From assembly GCA_003154635.1 (NCBI GenBank), contig PMDX01000104.1:1-20747 (forward strand): DNA of 20,747 bases. Reading direction: 5' to 3'. The translations under genes were made by a program, and so were the position numbers. The notes below the pieces were generated by a model. It saw only the letters and a list, made by a program, of their open reading frames with translations. It was not told the DNA's origin and did no database searches. The stretch comes from Actinomycetota bacterium (GTDB lineage: Bacteria; Actinomycetota; Geothermincolia; Fen-727; Anoxymicrobiaceae). This document shows positions 1 through 8,001 of the stretch, piece after piece. Each line of letters begins with the position of its first letter. Positions within the stretch are counted from its first letter, which is position 1.

Positions 1-1647
1 CAGGAGACGTTCGGGGAAGACCCGTTTCACCTCGGGTTGCTGGGGGTCGCGACGGTCGAAGGGGCGCAGCGGCACCTCATGGCGTGCGCCAAACACTTCG
101 CATGCAACAGCATCGAGGAGGCGCGCTTCTTCGTCGACGTGAAGGTTGACGAGCGCACCTTGCGCGAGGTCTACCTCCCCCACTTCAAGAAATGCGTCGA
201 CGCCGGTGTCGCCTCCATCATGAGCGCCTACAACAAGGTCAACGGCACTTACTGCGGGCACAACGAGCACCTGCTGAGGGACATACTCAAGAACGAATGG
301 GAGTTTGACGGCCTGGTGATGTCAGACTTCGTCTGGGGCGTGAGGAACGGCCTCGCCGCGGCGAAGGGCGGCATGGACATCGAGATGCCCAAACGCTGGC
401 GTTTCGGGCGGAGATTCAAGAAGGCGGTCAAGCATGGTGACGTTCCCGAAAAACTGCTGGATGAGTCGGTGACCCGCATCCTACGGCAGAAGGCGCGGTT
501 CGCCGGCGTGGGCTCGTCATCCGAATACGACCGCGGGCGCGTCGCCGGCCGCGAGCATGCCGAGCTCGCTCTCGAAGTGGCTCGGAAGAGCATCGTTCTT
601 CTCAAGAACGAGGGGGGAGCGCTTCCGCTCGAGCGCGAAGAGCTCAAGAGCATTGCGGTCATCGGTCTTCTTGGCGCCCTGCCGAACATCGGCGACCGGG
701 GCAGCAGCCGGGTGAATCCCCCATACGTCATCACTCCCCTGCAGGGACTGAGGAACAGGGCAGGAGCGGTCGACGTCCTGTACGACAACGCAAAGGACAT
801 GTCCACGGCCCTTCCCAAGGCGGCAGGAGCGGATGCGGCAATCGTGGTAGCCGGTCTCAACTACAAGCAGGAGGGCGAGTTCCTCTCCTCCATCGCGATG
901 GTCGGGGGTGACCGCGAGGATTTGTCCCTGCCCACCGCGCAGGTAGAGATGATAAAAGCGGTCGCCGGCGTCAACGACCGGTGTGTCGTGGTTCTGGAGG
1001 GAGGCTCGGCCGTCACCCTGGGCGAATGGATCGACTACGTCCAGGCGGTTGTCATGTTATGGTACCCGGGAATGGAGGGCGGGCACGCCATTGCGGAGGT
1101 CCTCTATGGCGATACCAACCCGAGCGGCAGGCTGCCGTTCACGTGGCACAGGTCGGTCGACCAATTGCCGTTCTTCGACAAGAAGGCGAAGAGCATGGAT
1201 TACGGGTATTTCCATGGATACAGGCATTTCGAGCGCGAGGGGCTCGATCCACAGTTCCCGTTCGGCTTCGGGCTCAGCTACACCACGTGCGAATACGGGC
1301 CCGTCAGCGTTGACAAGGGCAGCATCGGGAAAGACGGTTCGGTAACGGTCTCGAGCTCGGTGACCAATACCGGGACGCTACCGGGGGAAGAAGTCGCGCA
1401 ACTCTATATCGGTTATCCGCACTCTTCCGTGGTAAGGCCCGTCAAGGAGCTCAAGGGGTTTGCCAGGGTCGGTCTCGGCCCGGGAGATACAAAGGCCGTG
1501 TCGTTCAAGGTCGATACGGCGGACCTGGCATACTACGAAACGGACAACGGTGAGTGGATAGTAGAAGAGATGGAATACGTCGCGCAAGTCGGGCCCTCAT
1601 CGGGCGACTCGGATCTTCGAGGGGGCGCAAGCTTCAAGGTGGAGTGA
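1..1647 (+). CDS. Glycoside hydrolase family 3 beta-glycosidase (5' end outside window)
   Basis: This is a family 3 glycosidase, expected to release terminal beta-linked sugars (beta-glucosidase or xylosidase type) with retention. The frame is open from base 1, and the first visible residues (QETFGEDP) are a GH3 family motif, so the N-terminus lies to the left. Visible in order are KHFACN near residue 32, the nucleophile segment VMSDF with Asp109, a putative acid/base Glu291 in KQEGE, GRLPFTW near 376-382, FGFGLSYT, and a C-terminal fibronectin III-like domain from about residue 450. The visible 548 residues cover most of the usual 700-850. No signal peptide can be judged because the start is missing. 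The gene converges on the amidase gene with only 25 bases between them. The family is certain; the substrate is not. An annotated start at the internal TTG at 37 would be an edge artefact. Confidence 0.93.
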   Translation, partial: QETFGEDPFHLGLLGVATVEGAQRHLMACAKHFACNSIEEARFFVDVKVDERTLREVYLPHFKKCVDAGVASIMSAYNKVNGTYCGHNEHLLRDILKNEWEFDGLVMSDFVWGVRNGLAAAKGGMDIEMPKRWRFGRRFKKAVKHGDVPEKLLDESVTRILRQKARFAGVGSSSEYDRGRVAGREHAELALEVARKSIVLLKNEGGALPLEREELKSIAVIGLLGALPNIGDRGSSRVNPPYVITPLQGLRNRAGAVDVLYDNAKDMSTALPKAAGADAAIVVAGLNYKQEGEFLSSIAMVGGDREDLSLPTAQVEMIKAVAGVNDRCVVVLEGGSAVTLGEWIDYVQAVVMLWYPGMEGGHAIAEVLYGDTNPSGRLPFTWHRSVDQLPFFDKKAKSMDYGYFHGYRHFEREGLDPQFPFGFGLSYTTCEYGPVSVDKGSIGKDGSVTVSSSVTNTGTLPGEEVAQLYIGYPHSSVVRPVKELKGFARVGLGPGDTKAVSFKVDTADLAYYETDNGEWIVEEMEYVAQVGPSSGDSDLRGGASFKVE

Positions 1648-1672
1648 CCGCGGGGCGTCGAAAAGCTCTCGG

Positions 1673-2875
1673 TCAGTTCTTGAAGTACTGGACTATCCCG
1701 TCACATAGCCCCTTTGCGACTTTCGAGCGGTACTGCTCCTCAGCCAGCAGGCTGTCATCCCTTGGGCTGCTGAGATATCCCACCTCAACCTGCACGGCAG
1801 GGACCTTCGACCAGTTGAAGATGGGCATGTCCTGCCGGGAAAGGACTCCGAGGTCCTCCACGCCACACGCTTTCACGAGCTGCGCCTGAATGAACAGCGC
1901 GGCGCCCTTGCTTTTCTCGTATATCGGAACTGTATACCCTTCGCTAGCGGGATAGAGAGTGTCGATACCCTTCATCATCTGGTCGTCCGAGCTGTTGCAG
2001 TGGATGCTGAGCAGCAGGTCTGAGGAGGCATTGTTCGCCACATCCGCGCGCATGGCATTGGTCAGGTCGACGGTGCTGTTCTGGCGAGTCATCACCACCT
2101 TGACGCCTTCCTTTTCGAGCAGGCTCTTTACCTTGAGCGCGATATCGAGATCCACGAGGTACTCGTCGTTTCCTGTAAGTACCCCCTTCGCGTCCTTGTC
2201 CGCAGCCACGCGCTCGGTCATGCCGGGGTCGGACCACTCGGACTGAGCCGCGATGGCCTGGCTTCCAGGGTCGACGGTGACTGTCTTTCCCGAGAGCGGC
2301 CCGGCTTCCACCTGGCCCTGGTCGGGCTGAGCGTTCGATTGGGGAGTGACCTGGGATGTCCCTTCGTCCTGGTCCGGCGACGGCCCCTTGCTCACGGTCA
2401 GGGTGATGCCGGCGCCTTTCCTGACTGTCTTGCCGGCCGAAGGTTGCTGGGCAAGTATCACACCGTCCGCATGGTCGTCCGAGTACGCCCAGCCGGAGAC
2501 CACCGGCGCGAAGCCGCGCCCCCGCGCGTCCTGCATTGCTGTAGTGAGGTTCTTACCCACCAGTCGTGGAACCCGCGCGCTCGATGAGGGCCAGAGGACG
2601 ACTACGAGAGCCGCCACGGCGCCGAGCACGAGCAACACTATCAGCACCTCGAGCGTGGGCTTGATCGAGATCTGCTTCCGCGGAGCAACGATTACTCCCT
2701 TGGGCCGATACGAGGCTACCTCTTCGACAGGCAGGTCGAAGAAATCACCGCTCCTGGTGTGCTCCTCCCCTGGAGTCGGGCCCTCCTCGCCCACACCGCT
2801 CGCGGGCACGTCCTCTTGCGGGCTCTCAGCGGAGTCTGATTCTGTTTCCCTGTCCTTCTTTTTACGCAATTGCAT
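1673..2875 (-). CDS. Membrane-anchored PASTA-domain N-acetylmuramoyl-L-alanine amidase (Amidase_3), atypical zinc site
   Basis: The protein is predicted to cut the amide bond between muramic acid and the stem peptide outside the membrane. Numbering from ATG 2875 (400 aa): an acidic, hydrophilic cytoplasmic segment to about 70; one membrane helix at about 75-95; one PASTA domain at about 100-164 that may bind peptidoglycan or muropeptides; a Pro/Gln/Ser-rich linker; and an Amidase_3 domain from about 195 to the end. The domain keeps the Glu in GNDEY, the His in SIHCN and the late catalytic Glu in VQVEVGY. The usual first zinc ligand in DPGH is Ser205 (DPGSQ). I checked this codon as AGC. I chose ATG 2875, with GGGACGG just upstream, over an in-frame TTG at 2899, which follows a perfect hairpin and has no good ribosome site. 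The domain assignment is sure. Catalytic competence is uncertain. Confidence 0.88.
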   Translation of the reverse strand: MQLRKKKDRETESDSAESPQEDVPASGVGEEGPTPGEEHTRSGDFFDLPVEEVASYRPKGVIVAPRKQISIKPTLEVLIVLLVLGAVAALVVVLWPSSSARVPRLVGKNLTTAMQDARGRGFAPVVSGWAYSDDHADGVILAQQPSAGKTVRKGAGITLTVSKGPSPDQDEGTSQVTPQSNAQPDQGQVEAGPLSGKTVTVDPGSQAIAAQSEWSDPGMTERVAADKDAKGVLTGNDEYLVDLDIALKVKSLLEKEGVKVVMTRQNSTVDLTNAMRADVANNASSDLLLSIHCNSSDDQMMKGIDTLYPASEGYTVPIYEKSKGAALFIQAQLVKACGVEDLGVLSRQDMPIFNWSKVPAVQVEVGYLSSPRDDSLLAEEQYRSKVAKGLCDGIVQYFKN

Positions 2876-2902
2876 CGTACCCGTCCCAACGATCGGCAAT
2901 TC

Positions 2903-2917
2903 GGACCGTTGCGGTCC
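2903..2917. repeat. Perfect inverted repeat upstream of the amidase gene
   Basis: Two six-base arms (2903-2908 and 2912-2917) pair perfectly around a three-base loop. They sit 28 bases before the ATG of the amidase gene, beside an AT-rich stretch (2918-2929) that could be a -10 region for leftward transcription. It could be an operator, a small mRNA 5' hairpin or chance. No -35 is recognisable. Confidence 0.35.
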
Positions 2918-2991
2918 TTATTAATATTCGGCGGGCGCGGCCGGACCTGCCTCTCGGACGTTCCAACGTCCGCCTGCGTTCCGAGCGTGCC

Positions 2992-3029
2992 AAAATTCAG
3001 GGCGCCTGACGGAGCGTCTGGGGGCGCCC
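2992..3029 (-). terminator. Intrinsic terminator after the adenine deaminase gene
   Basis: Reading leftward, a seven-base GC arm (3029-3023) pairs perfectly with 3006-3000. A second four-base helix (gacg/cgtc) stacks inside, and the stem is followed by TGAATTTT. It begins eight bases after the adenine deaminase stop. It would end the NuoH-to-adenine-deaminase transcript and separate it from the amidase gene. Confidence 0.7.
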
Positions 3030-3036
3030 GGCGCCA

Positions 3037-4746
3037 TCAGTCGTTAAACGCACCAATTATCTCGAACCGGCCAACATCGACGAGCCCCCTGTCCGTGAGC
3101 TTGAGTTCCGGTATGACAGGCAAGGCGAGGAAGCTCATTGTCATGAACGGGTCTTCCAGCAAACAGCCGAGCTCAGCGGCCGCCTTGTTGAGGCCGTCGA
3201 CCTGAGAGGCTACGGCGTCGGCCGGCAGCGGTGACATCAAACCCCCTATCGGCAGGGGATTCTCCGCAGCGACCTTGCCGCCCGCGACAACAACCTGTCC
3301 CCCACCCATGGTCGTGACCCTGACTACCGCCGCCGCCATATCGGCGTCAGTACACCCCACGACGATTATATTGTGAGAATCGTGCGCGACGCTCGATGCC
3401 AGAGCTCCCGACTTGAGCCCGAACCCCCGCACAAACGCAAGCCCCACGTTTCCCGTGCCGGCGTGACGCTCCACGACAGCCACCTTGAGGGTGTCGGACG
3501 CGGGGTCGCTCACGGCGGCCCCGTCCCGAACGGCAACCTCCGCGCTGAGTGCATCTGTGACGATCTGGTCCTGAACTATCCCGATCACCCGCGCCCTGAC
3601 ACCGTCCGAGGCCGGCATCACCAGGCGTTCGGCGCTGAAACCGGCCACGTTGAAACTCGAACCCACTTCAGGGCTCACCCCGAGATCCCTGATGACCCTA
3701 CCCTGTTTTGCGACGATCTGTCCGGCTTTGAAGACCAGCATCGCCTCAAACGATTCGAGGTCGTCGAAGGCGACCATGTCCGCCACGTACCCGGGAGCGA
3801 TCGCCCCATATTCGGCCAGCCCGAACCGTTCCGCCGTGTTTATCGTGGCCATCTGCAGCGCGGTGACAGGCGGAATGCCGGTCTCCACCACCATTCTGAG
3901 CATCGAGTCTATATGGCCTCTCGAGAGCAGGTCGCCCGGGTGCCGGTCGTCTATGCAAAGGCAGCACCGGTGGCTGTTCGACGGGTTCATGGCCTCAAGC
4001 AGGTCGAGGAGGTTTCGGGCGCCCGTCCCTTCTCTCATGAATACATACATCCCTTTGGCGAGCTTCTCCGCGGCTTCCGCGGCGCTTGTGCACTCGTGAT
4101 CGGAGCCAACCCCCGCCGCGATATAGGCGGCAAGGTCAAGACCCCCCAGGCCGGGCGCGTGCCCGTCGACCGGCATGCCCTTGAAAAGCTCAAGCTTGGC
4201 AAGCACGTCCGGCGCACCGGCGATCGTCCCGGGAAAGTTCATGAGCTCACCCAGACCGATGGCCCACGGCTCATCGAGAAGGGGCTCGAGGTCGCCCGCC
4301 GAGAGAACGGCTCCGGACGTCTCGAGCGGGGTTGCCGGCACGCAGGAAGGCAGCATGACCAGGATGTCCAGTGGCGACTCCTTGGCGGAGTCAACCATGA
4401 ACCTTATCCCGGCGACGCCCATGACGTTGGCTATCTCGTGGCAATCTGTCACGACGAGTGTGGTCCCGCGCGGTACAACCGCGGCGGCAAACTGGGGAAC
4501 CGTCAGCATCGAGCTCTCTATGTGCACGTGAGCGTCGATGAGACCGGGCCCGAGGTACCTGCCGCCCAGATCGACGATAATGGCGCCGCTGTAGCCTTTG
4601 TCGATACCCACCACTATTCCGCCCGAAACGGCAACTTCTGCCTGGCTCACATCGCCCGAGAGCACGTTCACCAACTGGCAGTTCTTGATCACGAGGTCGA
4701 CCTGTTTCTCTCCCCTGGCCATCACGATCATACTAGCGAGGTCCAT
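3037..4746 (-). CDS. ade: Adenine deaminase
   Basis: A cytosolic metal-dependent amidohydrolase that converts adenine to hypoxanthine and ammonia for purine salvage. The 569-residue frame matches the usual length of about 570-600. Numbered from ATG 4746, it shows the metal-binding GLIDAHVHIESSML segment (DAHVH at 71-75), DCHEIANV, DGHAPGL and DHECTS. The C-terminal half is also typical, with HDSHNIIVVG and GGGQVVV. The start is decided by GGGAGGAATA directly before ATG 4746. An upstream in-frame ATG at 4779 has no ribosome site. The gene lies 57 bases downstream of the NuoD-like gene with no convincing terminator between them, so it probably shares that transcript and ends at the terminator at 2992-3029. 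The link between purine deamination and a complex I-like module is unexplained. Identity is sure. Confidence 0.96.
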   Translation of the reverse strand: MDLASMIVMARGEKQVDLVIKNCQLVNVLSGDVSQAEVAVSGGIVVGIDKGYSGAIIVDLGGRYLGPGLIDAHVHIESSMLTVPQFAAAVVPRGTTLVVTDCHEIANVMGVAGIRFMVDSAKESPLDILVMLPSCVPATPLETSGAVLSAGDLEPLLDEPWAIGLGELMNFPGTIAGAPDVLAKLELFKGMPVDGHAPGLGGLDLAAYIAAGVGSDHECTSAAEAAEKLAKGMYVFMREGTGARNLLDLLEAMNPSNSHRCCLCIDDRHPGDLLSRGHIDSMLRMVVETGIPPVTALQMATINTAERFGLAEYGAIAPGYVADMVAFDDLESFEAMLVFKAGQIVAKQGRVIRDLGVSPEVGSSFNVAGFSAERLVMPASDGVRARVIGIVQDQIVTDALSAEVAVRDGAAVSDPASDTLKVAVVERHAGTGNVGLAFVRGFGLKSGALASSVAHDSHNIIVVGCTDADMAAAVVRVTTMGGGQVVVAGGKVAAENPLPIGGLMSPLPADAVASQVDGLNKAAAELGCLLEDPFMTMSFLALPVIPELKLTDRGLVDVGRFEIIGAFND

Positions 4747-4803
4747 TATTCCTCCCACCGGCACAAAAGCCGTTTTCATCAGTTATTGACCGACCACAAG
4801 AGT

Positions 4804-5895
4804 TTAAGCGGTCGGGTTGCGAAGGTCGAGACACGGTGCGCATGGGTACATCGAGATGAGAGCAGGAGCTACGTCCTCGTAGAGCGAGCCTTCGAGAGCT
4901 CCCGGCATAAGACCAGCCACAAACGGGACCGCGCTGCTGACCCTGTTTCGGATAAGCTTTCCCTCTCCCAGGAACACGACGTGCTCGATGGCTCCCTCGG
5001 GTGATTCGCAAACACCCACGCCTTTCCCCGCACACAGCTCGAACTCCATCGGCACGCCTGGTGAGACCCCCTCGGCGGCGACGGCCCGGCCGACCAGGCC
5101 GGCGGAAGCGCGCACTTCGTCCAGCAGCAGCAGCGCCCTGTCATAGGCGGTGCCACCTTCGCGGACGCAAGGCCTGTAATGAGAGGCGGCATAGTACCCG
5201 TAGGCGCTCTCACCCGACCTCGTGTCCCTGGCCAACCCCGACGCCCGCAGCGCCGGCGCGCATGGCGCGTCATAATCGAAACGGTCCGCCTCCAGGCGTG
5301 AACCTCGGAGCCTGGCCCGCGACATCGAAAGCTTCTTCGTCCAGAAACCGCAATCTCGCTCCAGCGGTTTCAAGACCTCTCGAAGCTCTTCGAGGGCCTT
5401 CCCGTCGCCGGGAATAGAGACCCCGCCGGGAACGATGAGCCCCCTGCCAAAAGGATTGCCGGACACCTTCGTGAAAGCGTCTCGGATGCGTTCCGCGTGT
5501 CGCCTCGGGCCTTTATAGACTACGTCATCCGAGATCGAGCGAGCGATATCGGACAGGACACCAAGGTGTGAAGCGATCCTCTCGTACTCGGCGACAATCG
5601 CCCTGAACGCCAGGGCGCTGTCGTCGACCCTTTCCACAGCCACGGCTTCTTCGAGCGCCTGGCAGTAAGCGAGCGAATGAGCGATGCTCGAGCGAGCACA
5701 GATCATCCCCGCGAGCTTCAGACCATCCGCCAGGTCCAGGTCATCGAACCCAAGCTGTATGTTTCTTCCGCCTGTCACGAAGTCGCTCGATGCCCCGCTC
5801 ACGCGTGGGCCTTCGAGTGCGAATTGAAATAACAGGGGTTGCCTCAAGCACGTATCGAATGGCCCGAGTGGCAACAGTACGTCGTGCGCTTTCAA
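4804..5895 (-). CDS. NuoD / group 4 [NiFe]-hydrogenase large-subunit-like protein with altered metal ligands
   Basis: This is the catalytic-type subunit (49 kDa / HycE / EchE family) of a membrane-bound hydrogenase or complex I-like enzyme, expected to sit on the cytoplasmic face bound to the NuoB-like subunit. It has 363 residues. The L1 region reads ICARSSIAHSLAYCQALE, so the first ligand Cys is kept but the second (CxxC) is Ser. The C-terminal L2 region reads YPCAPC, keeping both cysteines but lacking the usual preceding Asp. Only ten residues follow, ending NPTA, so there is at most a very short processed tail. Translation starts at TTG 5895 after AAGGAGGGGG. The TTGA overlaps the stop of the antiporter-like gene by four bases, implying translational coupling. 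The same frame stays open further upstream, but that stretch is the shadow of the antiporter gene. It may be an Ehr-type protein rather than a true hydrogenase. The superfamily is fairly sure. Confidence 0.82.
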   Translation of the reverse strand: MKAHDVLLPLGPFDTCLRQPLLFQFALEGPRVSGASSDFVTGGRNIQLGFDDLDLADGLKLAGMICARSSIAHSLAYCQALEEAVAVERVDDSALAFRAIVAEYERIASHLGVLSDIARSISDDVVYKGPRRHAERIRDAFTKVSGNPFGRGLIVPGGVSIPGDGKALEELREVLKPLERDCGFWTKKLSMSRARLRGSRLEADRFDYDAPCAPALRASGLARDTRSGESAYGYYAASHYRPCVREGGTAYDRALLLLDEVRASAGLVGRAVAAEGVSPGVPMEFELCAGKGVGVCESPEGAIEHVVFLGEGKLIRNRVSSAVPFVAGLMPGALEGSLYEDVAPALISMYPCAPCLDLRNPTA

Positions 5896-7613
5896 CCTTG
5901 CCCCCTCCTTCCGGCGACCCGTGGCAAGAGCGGCGCGCGCGAGCCGTCTGAATCGCCGTACCGTCCGAGAGAACCCCCGATGAACGGCTCGAGACTCGCT
6001 CCCGCTTCCCCTGACGGCCTGCCGGCCCGGGCGGCGAAGTAAAGCGCGAGTGCGATCGCGGTCGAGACCAGGAGGAACGCGGCTGCTGTCTCCGACCATG
6101 AAAGGTAATAGGTCACGGCCCTCTGGGCGGCAGCTCCGGTCCCGAGGAAAACAATGCCGGGTCCTGTGAATCCGCTTGGGAACAGGAACACGGACCCGGC
6201 ACGGATGAAGTTCCGCAGGAGGACCCCTGGAAAGAATCCCAGCATGAAAGACCCGGCACACAACACAAGGGCTGAGGCTCCCTCCATGGGCGACGGTTTG
6301 TTGAAGGCGCCAGACTCGACTTTCGCGGTCATGAAAACGCCCCCGAGCGCTCGCGCGGCCGCCACGACCGCGGCCGCGACTGCCGCAAGGATGAGCCCCG
6401 AAGCCAGGGCATAGAATGGGCTGGTCACGGCTCTGTCAAAGCCCGCGAGCGCGACCAGCGCCTTTGAGACAAAACCATCCATGGGCGGCAGTCCCGCGAG
6501 GGAGAACCCCGAGATGAGCAGGGCGGCAAACGCCGCGGGGGCTACACGAGCAGATATCCCCTGCCGGAAGAACCTCCGCGTCCCCCTGAGCGAGTCAGCG
6601 GTGCCGGCTGACATCATGCAGGCGGACAGGAGCAGCGGCGAGACGAGAAGGCAGAAAAGAGCTCCCTCGAGCCCGCTGCGGGAAAAAAGCCCTACCCCTG
6701 TGACGAGGACCCCGGCCTGGAACGCGTACATACCGGCGACGTACTCAGGGATCGAAGCTCCCAGCAGCGCGATAAGCGGTCCGGCAACGATCGAGGCCAG
6801 GCCAGCTATGACGATGCCCGTGCTCCAGTTGCTCGCGACCAGCCTGCCCAGGAAGACCGAGGTTATGATTAGCCGGGACCCGGCGAGAAGGAAATTGGCG
6901 GGAAGGAAGAAGGCGCTCCAGGATGAATCCGTCCTGCCGAGAAGATCCCGAATCCAGAAATGGAACGGGAAAGCGCCGAGCCTGATAAGCGCGCTTGCGA
7001 GGAACAGGGCCGCGATTATAACCACCTGCGTCTCGCTGCCTGCGATAAGCGGTGGGCTGATGAAAACCGAACTCTCCTTGAGCCATGCGCCACACAGCAC
7101 GACGCCCACCAAGAATAGTACATCACCAAGTAGCCAGGGAATGAACGCGACGAGCTTCCTGCGGATGTCACCTTTTCCTACGGTAAGCCCGACGATAGCG
7201 CACGCTGTGACACCCTCCCACAGCAGCAGTTGAGCGACCAGACCGCGCGAGATCACCGCGGCCGCGGCCATGCCTGTCGCCGCCGCGATCGACGCGGGGA
7301 GCAGGCCCTGTGACCTCTCGTCCCGCTGGCGGAAGCCCGCGTAGAGCATGCAAGGAACCGAGAGGAGCTCGAGCACCAGCATCACCGGGAAGTTGAACCC
7401 AGTAAGGCGAAAGGACGCCCATGAGGGCACGCGATTCGCCGTGAGGAAACCGTTGAGAAGCGCGAGGTTCACACCGGCGGCCGACAGGCCATAGACGATC
7501 GAGAGCATTCCCCTCAAACGCGGAGTGGCCCCCGCGACCAGGAACGCAACCGCAAACCCGAAAGGCAATATTATCGCCGCGCCGAGCAGGGCGCTCGCAT
7601 CAGCCTGGGACAT
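5892..7613 (-). CDS. NuoL/NuoM/NuoN (HyfB/MrpD)-like proton-channel membrane subunit
   Basis: A 573-residue polytopic protein of the Proton_antipo_M family, the ion-translocating arm of complex I, group 4 hydrogenases and Mrp antiporters. Hydrophobic helices run through almost the entire length, ending in a polar Gly/Arg-rich tail of about 35 residues. The helix-5 glutamate is present in LLLWEGVTA. The conserved helix-7 segment reads RLGAFPFHFW, with Arg where most relatives have Lys. The helix-12 lysine is kept in AGLPPMDGFVSK. Start ATG 7613 follows GAGGTGAT with good spacing. It overlaps the NuoB-like gene by 14 bases and the NuoD-like gene by four. It is the only antiporter-type subunit in this operon, so the complex would have a single such channel. 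The family is sure; its exact NuoL, M or N type cannot be assigned by eye. Confidence 0.88.
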   Translation of the reverse strand: MSQADASALLGAAIILPFGFAVAFLVAGATPRLRGMLSIVYGLSAAGVNLALLNGFLTANRVPSWASFRLTGFNFPVMLVLELLSVPCMLYAGFRQRDERSQGLLPASIAAATGMAAAAVISRGLVAQLLLWEGVTACAIVGLTVGKGDIRRKLVAFIPWLLGDVLFLVGVVLCGAWLKESSVFISPPLIAGSETQVVIIAALFLASALIRLGAFPFHFWIRDLLGRTDSSWSAFFLPANFLLAGSRLIITSVFLGRLVASNWSTGIVIAGLASIVAGPLIALLGASIPEYVAGMYAFQAGVLVTGVGLFSRSGLEGALFCLLVSPLLLSACMMSAGTADSLRGTRRFFRQGISARVAPAAFAALLISGFSLAGLPPMDGFVSKALVALAGFDRAVTSPFYALASGLILAAVAAAVVAAARALGGVFMTAKVESGAFNKPSPMEGASALVLCAGSFMLGFFPGVLLRNFIRAGSVFLFPSGFTGPGIVFLGTGAAAQRAVTYYLSWSETAAAFLLVSTAIALALYFAARAGRPSGEAGASLEPFIGGSLGRYGDSDGSRAPLLPRVAGRRGQG

Positions 7614-8001
7614 TTCCCATCACCTCAAGGAAATCCGCCCTTTCCACAGGGCAACCCTCGATTTCGGCATAGACGTCATACTCGTCGCGGATGCTGCCTG
7701 AGAGCTTGCCTCTATCAAAGACGAAGCCATGCCCCACAGCGCAGTCACCCACGACGACGAGTCGCGCACCCGGCGGGGCCTGTTCGATGATCCGCTCCGC
7801 CGCCCTCGCGAGTTCATACGTCCAACAGCCGGTGACCACGAGTATCCCCGAATGCCGGGGAGAAGAACACTCAGCGAGCAACCGGGGCCCGTGACCGTCA
7901 CGGAGCGCGGAGTCGACCATCTCGGAACATCCGCCGCATCCGCCCATGCGCAAGTGAAAAACGCCCGGCTCACCGCGGATGTCGAAGGCCCCGGGGCTCA
8001 T
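7600..8001 (-). CDS. NuoB / hydrogenase small-subunit-like iron-sulfur protein
   Basis: A small (133 aa) protein of the NuoB/HycG/EchC family that carries the [4Fe-4S] cluster nearest the NuoD-like active site. The four expected ligands are visible: the CxxC in MGGCGGCSE near residue 23, a Cys in VVVGDCAVG and a Cys in EIEGCPVE. An additional Cys lies in VVTGCWTYE. There is no Tat signal, as in cytoplasm-facing group 4 enzymes. The start is ATG 8001, four bases overlapping the NuoH-like stop (ATGA) with GGAGG six bases before. A longer frame running to 8724 is only the shadow of the NuoH-like gene. The protein is short for NuoB (about 160-180) but fits EchC-type proteins. Position between NuoH-like and NuoL-like genes supports the assignment. 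Confidence 0.85.
   Translation of the reverse strand: MSPGAFDIRGEPGVFHLRMGGCGGCSEMVDSALRDGHGPRLLAECSSPRHSGILVVTGCWTYELARAAERIIEQAPPGARLVVVGDCAVGHGFVFDRGKLSGSIRDEYDVYAEIEGCPVERADFLEVMGNVPG

Noticed and set aside
1648..1672. Possible terminator between the GH3 and amidase genes
   Set aside because: A five-base repeat (gaccg/cggtc) is present, but the loop is long and there is no T-run.
3373..5004. Long open frame (543 codons) on the plus strand, opposite the adenine deaminase gene
   Set aside because: It lies opposite a clearly identified adenine deaminase, its product is rich in His, Arg and Pro with no recognisable domain, and GC-rich codon bias makes such antisense frames common.
5896..6261. 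N-terminal extension of the NuoD-like frame into the antiporter-like gene
   Set aside because: The extension is Arg-rich and unlike NuoD. The ribosome site and the TTGA overlap place the start at 5895.
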